Shown here: piece by piece, positions 11,384 through 21,138 of the stretch
How the letters are laid out: the number at the start of each line of letters is the position of its first letter
How positions within the stretch are numbered: position 1 is the stretch's first letter
Assembly: GCA_033558025.1 (NCBI GenBank)
Contig: JAUCEF010000005.1
Coordinates: 5,704,001 to 5,768,000, forward strand
Length of the DNA stretch: 64,000 nucleotides
Reading direction: 5' to 3'
DNA from: Phytophthora sp. 'mugwort'
Taxonomy: Eukaryota; Oomycota; Peronosporomycetes; Peronosporales; Peronosporaceae
Position numbers and translations under genes: made by a program
The notes under the pieces: model-generated
What the model was told of the DNA's origin: nothing
The model's database searches: none
What the model saw: only the letters and a program-made list of their open reading frames with translations

Positions 11384-11997
11384 CGTGTCGATGATCCTGC
11401 TGAACCCCTCGGTATGGCTCCGGGTCGGATCTCCTCGTCTGGGCCGTTTCCATCAACTGGGTTTTCGACCAGCATATCTCTGGAAATCTTCAGATAATCT
11501 CTCCCTAGAAGTGGGTTGACCTGGTGCCTGCCCTCTCCGACTTCAAGAAGATACTCTGAAAATGCTGTCAGCTCCGCGGCCGAGCTTTCGCTCTGGGTGG
11601 ATTACACTCGCATGTTCTCAGTAAACCGAACCTGCCGAGAGTGCGGCCACAGCGTAGAGGATTTCAGACACACGTCGATAGTTTCAGCAGGAGTTCCTCC
11701 TACTACCACCGGATGAATCTGCCGAAAATCCCCGACAGAACGAATATGTTTCCCCCAAACGGTTCTTGGTCGTTGCCCGTCAAGTCGCGCAATGTCGCTC
11801 GACCGCCTCAAATGCGAAGCGGTGTGCCATGGGCGCTTCGTCTCAGATAACCAATTTAGCTCTCATGATCAGTTCATGCAATTTACTCTGCTTGGAAATA
11901 TTACATGTCGACGTATTGTGAAACTGGAGGGGTATCTTGAAGGTGGAGTGGGCCGTGCGTCCACCCATGAGGAGTAGAGAAGCAATCCCACTTGACG

Positions 11998-12877
11998 TCA
12001 CCGCGATCGCGATCTTTCCCGATAGCCGTGCTTTGCGAGAATATGTTTGAGAAACGTAGACTTTCCTGTGCCTCCGGGTCCATAAATGAAGAAGAGCTTG
12101 CTGGAGGGAGACGGAGCATCAACCACATCCATGATTTGGTTGTAAATAGCTTGTTGTCCATCGTTAAGCTGATCTGCCTGATTGACGATCTCTTGGAGTA
12201 CATCGCGATCATAGTCCTGTAAATCGCGATGAATAAGATTATTCTGGAGTTGGGACCGATCCAGCAGCATCGGAAAGTCGCTCAGCTGCGGAAGCTCACG
12301 GTAGCGGTCCAGGCCCGATCCACTAACCAGCAACAGGTCGTTGAGCCTATGTAATGTTTTAAACTTGATCGTCTCATCCTGCTCCTCGGGTAGCAAGTCG
12401 CAGCGCATGTGTGCATAGTCCTCCGAAAGGTCCCCATAGAACTGATTCCGTAGCCGGCGAGCTCCGCCCACCTGGGAGTACACTAATATCGTCGCAAGGA
12501 GCTGACGAAGCTGGAACGGCTTTTGAAGTTTAGCTGCTTCTCGCATACATGCTACCCATGCCGCATCGTCCTCTAGATATCCGGCCCGTAAGGCAGCCTC
12601 GCGATGCGTATCGTAAAGCCACCCATCGACGGTCCGCAGATCTTCGAATGGCGTCGGCCATTTCTGTGGCAAAGCAGGACGCGCAAGTAGAGCGCTCAAC
12701 GTCGATCGGAGACATATGCACCATGCGACCAAGAGCGGCTTGATACTTTTTGCGGCGAATCCATTGCTTCGACCAGGCTTCCCAGCGAAATTCTTGCGGA
12801 ATGTCTTGGTACAGCATGTTTTTCGCTACTTGATTTTCAGGGATCTCGCTTCCGCACAACTCGAAAAATCTGGTCAA
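11998..12877 (-). pseudogene. Helitron Pif1-like helicase, Walker A region
   Basis: Two overlapping frames (12530-12877 and 11998-12732) give the linker and the start of the helicase. Walker A is intact as FFIYGPGGTGKSTFLKHIL near 12040-12095. The preceding LNDGQQAIYNQIMDVVDA is the usual Q-motif region of Pif1-type Helitron helicases. The frame is lost just after Walker A. Confidence 0.85.
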
Positions 12878-13254
12878 CGCCGTATGTTGCCCTCGAATGA
12901 TGGCACGGTCCGGACATCGCTGGACCGAAACGTCACCATTTGTTCTCCATCCTGATGGATCGTCTGCGTCGTAATGGCGTGTGTTTTCCCTTGAACGGAG
13001 TAGTCGAGGAGCCTCATGCAGGCCTCCACCGGCGATATATCTCGCGATAAGGTAGCGAAGAATCTCATTGGGCTCCCTTTGGGCAGACGCTCTCCGCGCA
13101 CGCTTTCAACCGTAATGACGGCCATGTCGGAACCCTTGTACACGTATTTATACAGATATTTCACCGCTGTGATCGCCGTGCACACTTCCACGTTAATGTG
13201 GCGGTTGTACTTGTGCGATAGGTACGGGTTGTAAGGTACAACCCACTTGTTCAC
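12874..13254 (-). pseudogene. Helitron Rep domain, tyrosine motif block
   Basis: The frame contains NKWVVPYNPYLSHKYNRHIN followed by AVKYLYKYVYKGSD. This is the conserved Helitron Rep segment where the catalytic tyrosines lie (Y-L-Y-K-Y-V-Y-K-G). It continues from the HUH block at 13326-13721 after a frameshift and leads into the linker before the helicase. Confidence 0.85.
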
Positions 13255-13325
13255 CGTGCGTTGCCCTACTCTTTTCCTTTAAATATGATACGCCGGCCCA
13301 CACGGACCATGCATCATACACGTCA

Positions 13326-15198
13326 TTACCGTTTCAAAGAGCTGCGGTTTGCTTCCATATTGGGAATTTCCGCGGATACCAATTTATCGATCATCTCTCT
13401 GGTCCGCGGCTGGTAATCGTCAACCAGTATGATCAATATATGCGCGTGCGGCATGTCGCGTTTCTGGAATTCCACAACGTAGATCCGAGCTTGGATGCGA
13501 CCTAGAACACCTTCATCCATGTCCTTTAACTGCCCGGAGAACTTTTGCTGCCACACTCGCGCCACAATGTCCGGTCGATCCTGAGCGGTCTGATTTGCGG
13601 AGGGGATCTTTTCCTCGATCTCCTCCCACTTGGGGCTGCACGTCATTGTAACAAAAATGTCTGGTTTCCCGTACGCTCGGACAATACGCATCGAGTCTTG
13701 GTATGATTTATACATGGTCACGGGCTACCCGAGTGTGTAGAAGGCAATATCACACGCTTGCCAATTTGGTTCAAGAAGTGTGTGGACTGGCGTTCGGGTC
13801 GATCGGAGTGCCCCAACGCATGTGTTTCGCGGTCATATCCGGTAAGGATCTCCTCCCTGTCACCCAATACAACGGTGCTTTCATTCAGAAGTGCGTCTCG
13901 AAACCCGCTGTACTGTTCAGCACGAATATCGGCCAGGTGCAAGGCCACCCATCGAAGCTGTTCCTGCTCACACTTAGCACGTTGGTCGACGCAATACTGC
14001 TGAAGAGCCGCCCACCTTGATGTAGCGCGGACTGATCATCGTCCTTCTGGTACAATCGATAGGCGACGTGCTCCCGAAGGGACATTTAACGCTTGTTCCT
14101 TCGTATTATATCGCCGTCATATGTGTGAGTGTATGTCCACCCCAGCTCTCCATACGGAAGGAGTAATGGGTATTAAAGAGGATCATACGATGCATGTGTC
14201 TCGAAAAGACGCATCAACGTGTGGTCTTTTGCGTAAAGTATAATATCACGTGGTTTGTCGAGGTTTCCGTCTTCAATTAAAGTAGCGCCAACTTCGGAAA
14301 TAGTGGGCAAGTTGTACGTACCAGGTTGCAAACGCGTCTCGTGTAGGCAGAATCTCACGTCAACAACGTCCCCACCATTAGCGCGGTGCTCACGAAGCTT
14401 TTCCCGAAGGTGAGGAACTGCTGTGCGAACGGGTTGTCTTCAGCCATCATCGCTTCGATATCACCCAACGCTACGGGGTCCAAGTCGCTGAAATCCCCCT
14501 ATGGCGCTCTGCGCGCTGCATGTCGGAGTCCACGATGTAGATCTGCGCACACTTGGGTTGCGCTGGTTGGTGCGTATAGGGATCCGTGTAGGGAAGTAAG
14601 GAGCCGAGAAAGTGACCCATGACTCCTTGGATCTGGTACGTGTACATTCCTTGTTTCCCAGCCACACTGGCGTCTTGGTTCGCATCCTCGAACGTGCTCC
14701 GGTCGCTGCACGATGCGCCAATGAAGGTGAAGCGAAGGCCTGGTTGTACGCACCTATGTGGCGTCGGAGATGCGGGTCCCCATATAGCTGCAAAAGGCGG
14801 GGTGGCGCAGGCGACAAAGGAGGAAGCTTGACCGCGCCGTCCAGGCCACACGTTTTTTTCGACTCTGCTGGCCATTTCCACGCGTTGCAGCGGGCACAAG
14901 TCGTAGTCGTAGGTAGCCTATGACGTCCATCTTGTACATTTGGTCCGGTAACCATAGATAATTTGAAGTTTTGATGGTTGCAGAGAGCGTGGCCTCGTCG
15001 CGCGCTGGCACGGCGTACACGCCCGAGCCCCCGCTCGGCAAGCTCCTCTGCTTCTGTTCGATATGCCCGTGACTTCTCTTGGCGCGTGCGGTTGCGCTCC
15101 CGCCCAACGCCCCTTTCCTGCTCCGAACACTGATCCCTAGTGACGCACCGGCGTTCTGCGTCTCTCAGCCGCACGCGTTCCCTTTCCTCCGACGACAT
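13326..15198 (-). pseudogene. Helitron Rep domain, N-terminal half (broken)
   Basis: Blocks at 14461-15198 (with CARCNAWKWPAESKKTCG and PPRLLQLYGDPHLRRHIGAY), 14173-14358 (DGNLDKPRDIILYAKDHTLM) and 13326-13721 follow one another in shifting frames. The last block includes IFVTMTCSPKWEEI and KRDMPHAHILIIL. PHAH is the two-histidine (HUH) metal-binding motif of the rolling-circle Rep nuclease. At least three frameshifts separate these parts, so the gene is a pseudogene. Confidence 0.85.
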
Positions 15199-15442
15199 GT
15201 TGGCGCGTCGTGCTCGAGCCCGTTCGGTATTCCTCGCTGATTGCGGTCTTATTGTGAACCTGAAATGGCAGCTCGTCGAAGGCGTTTTCTCTCGGCATCG
15301 CGTTGGCGACGCCGCTGAGCCGCATGATCGGGATCCCTACGGTAGGCTTCCGACGGTGGTGCCTGAGTGCGTGTCTGTTCGACTCCCGAGTTGGGCGATG
15401 CCGCATCGGTCCCGATAACCCCGTCTCACTCGCCAATATCAA

Positions 15443-17144
15443 TACCTTACAAGGCCTTGTTTAAGTTGTACTTTCTTGTTCTCCGTCTTGCTTGGCGGCG
15501 CTTCTTCGCGGAGAGTCCTCCGGAGCAGTAGGGGTTGCGTTGACGCGCTCATTCTCGCGCAACGCTATCTCAATCTCTTGGCGGTCCGTTTTCCTCTCGG
15601 CATAGATGACTACGAACACGAAACTAAGTAACATGACACGTTAGAAATAAGTCTAAGTACACCGCACGTAGGGGTTGCCGGTCTTGAATGCTTGGAATGT
15701 ACATCTGACGGTGCGCCAACGGAACTAACGGTATGATTTCGTCAGAATTAAGCACGACGCACCAGCTACCCCTTCGATGATCCCCTCCCCCTCTCGAGCA
15801 GCAGAAGCTCCAGCATTCTTTCGAATTGCACGCGTCCCGTGATCCGATGCGACCGTAGAACATCTCATTAGCAAGTAATGCCCGTTCATATTTTTGGTAC
15901 CTCACCTCCACTGTTACCCCATAAGCACTCATGATTTAGCGCAACGTCTCAATACCTTTGGAGAAGAAGCTTCAGGTTTTTGTGCTGAAGCGCAAGCAGT
16001 TACCACGTTTGCTTTCTGGTCACTTCCTTTGGCGACCGTGGTGAACTGTCGGCTTGATGCCATTGGGCTTCGAGGCCCAGGCTTTAACCGTTTGGTTGTA
16101 AGGGGTAAGGGGCCAGAATTTTGGGCTTTGTTTTATTTGTTTGGGAACGGAGCGATCCTTGGCACCATAGACAGTGAAGGGCCACACAGAGCAAAGTCCG
16201 CGTAAATACTGAACAATACATAGAGGTACTGTAGCCGTAGGAAGGAGATACCGATAGGAAAACACAGCGAACGCCGTACCGTCTACCTCTCATCTCGTCC
16301 ACATACAGCGAGAACCGCCAGTCCTTGATGGATTGGAATGGTTTTGTAGTCGTATTGGTATTCTGTTGCCGCACAACCGCCAAGCCCCTTTCCATAATAA
16401 GCCAATCACTTTCCCGCCTCGACAGACCTTGCGGTCTGGAGTGGTATTCGTTGCACATAGTGCTGTTGATATTGCCAGGTTGGGCGGGCGTGCGCTGGGG
16501 GTGGTCCTTGGCAAACTCCACCCACGAACGTTTTAATGGTTTCCGGTGTTTAAACCTTAGTAAAACGATCGAGGGCTTAAGGAATTGCTCGGCTCCTACT
16601 GGGAAAAAGTGTAAGAAAAAAACGTCTGACCAATAGGCAGACCTTATTGTGCTCTCGCCCAGAGTGGGTGGTGGGCTGAAGCCCCTTAGCACGCGTCCCC
16701 TGGACAGGAGAACCCCACTCCCATCCAGGCAATTATACTCTATCCTAACCTTCCCCCACGGACCTCAGACCACCATGGCAATGGTGTTGGTACTTGTATC
16801 AAACATGCATAAATGCAGCGTACCTGTCCTCGGGGTCCCGTCGCGCGCTTTGGAGTTGAAAAAATGGCGCAGTTATCACATTCACACCTTGCTTCTCCTT
16901 TTAGGTACGATTGATTTTCACTAAGTACGAAACAATGTCTGCCACACAACTGTATCCAATGGAAAGCACCATATAAAAAAGTTTTGGCCAATGAGAAGGG
17001 GTTTTAAACGTCACGCGGTGCTATTCGATTTTATGGGTTGGTATCGGTACTAAACGCAAAGCCAAGCCATGCCGAAAGAGAGGTACACTCGGGCAGGCAC
17101 GATTCGGTCGGACCGAACCACGGACTGGTTTCTCTGTTAGACTA
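15443..17144. other. Repeat-rich gap without recognisable genes
   Basis: Only short frames on both strands, none with a motif I recognise. From about 16980 the sequence shares a block with 17460-17530 and 62300-62460 (GGCCAATGAGAAGGG, TTTAAACG, ACTAAACGCAAAG, GCCATGCCGAAAG), so its right part belongs to the same repeat family as the hairpin and minisatellite that follow. Confidence 0.5.
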
Positions 17145-17185
17145 ACAAACACACGCCGCCCGCAGAGCGGGCGGCGTGTGTTTGT
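17145..17185. repeat. 19-bp perfect palindromic hairpin
   Basis: The left arm 17145-17163 (ACAAACACACGCCGCCCGC) is exactly complementary to 17167-17185, with loop AGA. The core CGCCGCCCGC is the same as the Helitron-end hairpin near 10484, which suggests a related terminus with a longer stem. Confidence 0.9.
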
Positions 17186-17430
17186 CGGGTCCCACTCCGT
17201 TCCCATCGCTGTTCCAGCTCGCTTCACTACTCTTATCGCATCCCACCCCGTTCCACTCGCTCCTTACTACACCTATCTCGTCGCACCCCGTTCCGCTCGC
17301 TGTTCGAGCTCGCTTCACTACTCCTATCATATCCGACCCCGTTCCGCTCGCTGTTCCAGCTCGCTGCACTACTCTTACCTTTGTCTCACTCTGTTCCGCT
17401 CGCTGCACTACTCATATCGCGTAGTGTAGC
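17186..17430. repeat. Minisatellite of about 50-bp units
   Basis: Five imperfect tandem units, most 40-51 bp. The consensus contains CCCCGTTCCGCTCGCTGTTC, then CAGCTCGCTTCACTACTC. One shortened unit lies second. Two further units of the same sequence occur at about 61975-62090 and a partial one near 10510-10555, each time next to a Helitron-like GC hairpin. Confidence 0.85.
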
Positions 17431-17459
17431 CGCCTTCGCTTCGCTCGGCAGCAATTAAA

Positions 17460-17530
17460 ATTACATGGCTTTTGGACAATGAGAAGGGGTTTAAACCGTC
17501 ACGCCCGGCTATTTTTGCAATTTCGGGCGT
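17460..17530. repeat. Dispersed repeat block
   Basis: The block ACAATGAGAAGGGGTTTAAA, CGTCACGC and CTATTTTTGCAATTTC recurs at about 16985-17030 and 62305-62355. Beyond it, 17531-17984 holds no gene I can see apart from a 12-G run at 17934-17945. Confidence 0.75.
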
Positions 17531-17984
17531 AGATTTTGCAGTCCGGACGGTAGTGGGATAGGTGAGTGAAGTGTTGCAAACGCCGAGGGAAAGGATGCCA
17601 AAAGAGAGGCTGAGGCGAGAGGGGAAGGAGTGACAGACAGGTTGCCTTTTTTAGTAGGTGGGAATGTGTGAAGCTTTTCTATTGGCTACAGGTTTTGACA
17701 ATCAATATTTGCTCCTCATGGTATTACCGGTATGCAGGAGGAGGAGGAGGCTCAGCATACCATCTTGAAATGCTTCCAAAGTACCGCGGTACTATACATG
17801 CACTAACTTCACCATGGAAAAGTATAGAACTGCTCTTGTCCAGCTGAAGAAAAGCTAACACCGCAGATCTAAGTATTAAAACACGGTGGTGCTATTTCTT
17901 ATGGTCACATGCAAGACGCAACAAGCAGACGGAGGGGGGGGGGGGCTGCAAAGCGCTCCCGGCGTTCACTACTCGAGTGTCCAA

Positions 17985-18605
17985 CTACACCGTGACAGCC
18001 TTGCCGAGACCGACACAATTCTTGTAGACCTGCCACGAGTAGATTCCCTCGATGTACTTGATGCCGAGCCAGTACCACGTGAGCGTGCAGGATTCCCCGC
18101 AAGAGCTGTAGTCGACATGGTGCTGGCCGTGCGGGAACTCAGTGTGGCAGTTACGGCCTGAGGTAACCTTGATGTCGTCCAGCCAGACTTCGCACGGGCC
18201 GTCCAGCGTGTAGCCCGAGGTCTGGAACGAGTTGTTGGTCGGGATGGGCTGCGTTTCGGTCTTGGGGCTTGTGAGGCCGCACTCGAAGATGGCCTCCTCT
18301 GTCACCTTGTACAGCAACTCGTCGTCCAGCATGGCACGCAGCGACGTGTAGCCGTGCTGTCGCATCCAGCTCTGCGCCTCGATACTCGTGTTGACACCCT
18401 GCTCCTGGAGGTAGGCGAGCGCCATGCCTTGGAAATCCAGGCCGTCCACGATGAAGAAGGGTGGCGGGTGCTGTACGACCTGGCCCTCCCCCAGACCCGC
18501 ATCTAGTCGGCGCTGGCCGGTGACGTAAGCCGGCAGTAATAGAGCGAGTAGTAGAAGAAGACAACGAGGAGGAGGAGAGGACGGAGGATTACTACTTAGA
18601 CTCAT
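17985..18605 (-). CDS. Small secreted protein, unknown family
   Basis: A 206-residue open frame without introns. I chose the ATG at 18605 because the frame above it has only non-ATG starts and because it places a classic signal peptide at the N terminus: a polar start, then CLLLLLALLLPAYVTG with likely cleavage after AYVTG. The mature part has an LDFQGMALAYLQEQG region and a C-terminal Cys-rich domain (GPCEVWLDDIKVTSGRNCHT, then SSCGESCTLTWYWLGIKYIE and YKNCVG), suggesting disulfide bonds and an extracellular location. RRLD shortly after the cleavage site is not an RxLR motif with a downstream EER. It is intact next to the reductase gene. I do not recognise the family and assign no function. 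Confidence 0.75.
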   Translation of the reverse strand: MSLSSNPPSSPPPRCLLLLLALLLPAYVTGQRRLDAGLGEGQVVQHPPPFFIVDGLDFQGMALAYLQEQGVNTSIEAQSWMRQHGYTSLRAMLDDELLYKVTEEAIFECGLTSPKTETQPIPTNNSFQTSGYTLDGPCEVWLDDIKVTSGRNCHTEFPHGQHHVDYSSCGESCTLTWYWLGIKYIEGIYSWQVYKNCVGLGKAVTV

Positions 18606-18929
18606 GGCGGCTGATGTGTGTAAATGGCGTTGCGCCGGAAGAGGCCAATGCAATGCGGGAAGGTACGAGCCAGATGGTGAGCGTATGCAAATAATTGGCT
18701 CGTGCTACTGATCAAGAATAACGATGTGGATTATTTTGTCTTGGCAATGCCTTGTTTGCCTAACATGTGCAATCCCTCAAATTCCTTGTCTCATTGGATT
18801 TCATGCAGATCTGTATGCAACACTTCGCTATCCGATGGTATTCTACGCGGAACGTCAACACACGGAAGAGCGACGCGAGGAAGCAGCGACTCGTGGCGTG
18901 GGAAACTGTAACGCGCCGATTCTCAGCTC

Positions 18930-18972
18930 AATTTCCCCTCCCGCTAAGGATTTTTGGAAAGAGCGTCATTAC
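18930..18972 (-). promoter_or_regulatory. Candidate SECIS element (weak)
   Basis: On the minus strand, about 225 nt downstream of the TGA of the reductase gene, ATGA (18966-18969) is followed after 2 nt by CTCTTTCC. That can pair, with three G-U pairs, with GGGAGGGG (18935-18942). The loop starts AAAAA (18951-18955) and GAAA follows the 3' arm. This matches the ATGA-AA-GA order of a type I SECIS, but the lower helix is poor and helix II is short. Confidence 0.3.
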
Positions 18973-19191
18973 TCAGCGTTAGCCTCCCGTCAGACCAGCT
19001 TAATTTCTCCTAAAAGCAGTGCAACAATTGCAATACTTTGAAGAGCAGCTCAACAGCCTGGCTTCCGTCAGATGCCTCCTCTCCCCCTCCTTTCCACCTC
19101 CTAGTGCCTGCGAAAACTCAGCCTACAGCGAGATATTGTAAGCGAGTCCTGCCCGGCGACTAGCAGGGTTTGGAGGAAAGCAGGGGGGAGC

Positions 19192-21138
19192 TTAACCTCA
19201 GCAACCCCCACCAGTGGTCGAGCCACCACTACTTTTCGTCACCTCCAAGGTCGTGAACGATTCGGCTGTCGTCGGGTGAATGCCCACCGTGTCAACCATT
19301 TGGTCGTATGTGAAGCCCAGCTTCATGGCTAAGCCCATGGCCTGGGTCACCTCACCGGCATTAGGTCCCAGGTAGTGGAAGCCCACGACGAACTTATCGC
19401 GGGTCTTATCGCAAATCACCTTGACGTAGCACGACTCAGCTGCCGTCCGAGTCTCCGTCGACAGCGACCACTCAAGCGGTACAAAATTTGTATGGTACAC
19501 GTCGATGTTGTCCTCCCCAAACCGCTCCTTGCTGTCCTCTTCCGATAGTCCGCAGCACCCGTACTCGATGGGGGTAAACACGGCCGTGCATACGTTATCG
19601 TAGTCCATCTGCATCGTGGAGTTGTTGTATAAACGACGCGAGAGCAATCGTCCGGCCTGAATAGCCACAGGCGTGAGCTCTGGCGCGTCAATGACATCAC
19701 CAATGGCATAAATGTTCGGTCTCGAGGTCTGCTCATTCTTCACCCAGATGCGCCCAGTCTTCTCGCTCAACTTCACGCCAGCTTTGTCCAGGCCCAGCTT
19801 AGCGACATCTGGATCGCGACCTGTTGCATTAAGCACCGTATCGAAAGCCTCTTGGCAGCTCTCGCCATCTTCAGTAGTCCACTTCACAAGCAGCTGGCCG
19901 TTTTCGAGCTTCGTGATGGAGTGCGGGACCGTCTTGCGAATGAACTCGATGCCTGACTGCACCTCCATGTAATCGCCAATCTTGTTGGCCATGTCCTGGT
20001 CAAAGCCACGGAGCAAGATGGAGCGCACCATCACTTTCACATCGTAACCCATTCCCTTCAGGAAACCTGCACACTCAAGCGCAACATACGAGGCACCAAC
20101 AACAAGTGTCTTGCCCGGCTCTTTCTTCTTCATCCAGAAGATATCATCACTTGTAACTGCGTGCTCTCCACCCGGGCAGCCCAGTTGCCTCGGCCGACCG
20201 CCGACAGCAATGACTACATGGCGGGTCGTGATCTGTTTCGTGCCCTTCCGAGGGTGCCACAACTCCAGAGTGTGCGGGTCAATGAACGAGCCCAGGAAGT
20301 TTTCGTACTTAACGTACTTGCTGCGTAGCTCCACCTTGTACTTGAAATTGATGCCCTTGATGTACCCATCCACATTAGCCACTAACTGCTTCCAATCGAA
20401 GGTCGGCGCGCTTCCTTCGTCAGCCGAGAGATTCCAGCCAAAGTTGGCGCTATCGTGGTGCAAGACCTCGCCGATCAGGGCACTCTGATGCATCAGCTTC
20501 TTGGGGATGCAGCCAACATTCACGCACGTGCCACCAAGGCCCCAGGACGTGCCTTGGGGCGACGCCTTGACGTAGTCCAGCACACAGACCTTCTGTCCAA
20601 ACGAGGCCGCCTCCTTGGAGCAGGCCAGGCCTCCTGAACCACCACCAATCACCACCAGGTCGTAATCGTAACTCGTCTCATTATTATCATCACCGGCGGC
20701 AGGCGACTCCGCTGCAGCTGCTTCAGAAGGAACAGCCTCAGCAGAAGGAGCAGCAGCAGCAGCAACCGGCTTCTCGATGGGTGCCACGCCCTGCGGTTTC
20801 CCCACAGCGATGCCCGAACGGAAGAACGCCAGCAGATCATCACAGCCGCCAACGAACGTCGTGGGATTGTTGCTCCATACAAAGGGCGACGTCACGTGCT
20901 TTGTGGCCTTCGAGTCGGCTCCGAAGACTGCGGCGAAGTCATCCTGCGACGTGCCGAGCCACTGCTTGAAAACATCTCGGTTTTCAAATGAATGCGGCAC
21001 GAAGGCCACACGCTCCGGGTACAGCATCTGCATGGCCGCCGCCACCTCGCCAGCCTTGACGAAGGACGGACATGTCTTCCAACCGGCGATGTGGAACGTG
21101 GCCACGGAGGAGTCCAAAGTCGTCGCCAGGGTCTCCAT
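19192..21138 (-). CDS. Selenocysteine thioredoxin reductase with N-terminal glutaredoxin-like domain
   Basis: An NADPH-dependent flavoprotein that would reduce thioredoxin and possibly glutathione-linked disulfides. The single-exon frame ends Gly-Gly-Cys, then TGA (19198-19200), Gly, TAA (19192-19194). This is exactly the Gly-Cys-Sec-Gly end of selenoprotein TrxRs, giving 648 residues. Residues about 10-107 are glutaredoxin-like, with a monothiol-type TCPSF (Cys23), a TSPFVW cis-proline loop and a GGCDD turn, as in thioredoxin-glutathione reductases. An Ala/Pro/Glu-rich linker (117-150) follows. The reductase has an FAD motif VVIGGGSGGL (about 162), the redox pair CVNVGC (205-210), the AIGDV FAD motif and HPTTAE near the end. 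I chose the ATG at 21138. An in-frame ATG at 21372 exists, but the extra sequence is low-complexity and a pyrimidine-rich AG lies just before 21138. A standard caller would end the gene one residue early at the TGA. Confidence 0.9.

Larger units (their letters stand above)
10473..15442 (-). mobile_element. Helitron, decayed autonomous copy
   Basis: Minus-strand blocks in order of transcription encode an N-terminal zinc-finger-like region, the HUH Rep endonuclease and a Pif1-type helicase, the defining architecture of autonomous Helitrons. The minus-strand 3' end at 10473 reads CTAG followed by T. It is preceded by a GC-rich hairpin (10484-10491 with 10495-10502, TTT loop, 8 bp plus a wobble extension), as expected for a Helitron CTRR terminus and A^T insertion. 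The 5' TC end is not fixed; coding-like sequence reaches about 15442. Many frameshifts and stops make it inactive. Confidence 0.85.

Noticed and set aside
18151..18564. Second minus-strand frame inside the secreted-protein gene
   Set aside because: It has Arg/Gly/Ala-rich random composition and no signal peptide, whereas the main frame has both signal peptide and cysteine pattern.
20649..20969. Plus-strand and alternate minus-strand frames over the reductase gene
   Set aside because: They overlap the well-supported reductase frame and have no motif of their own.
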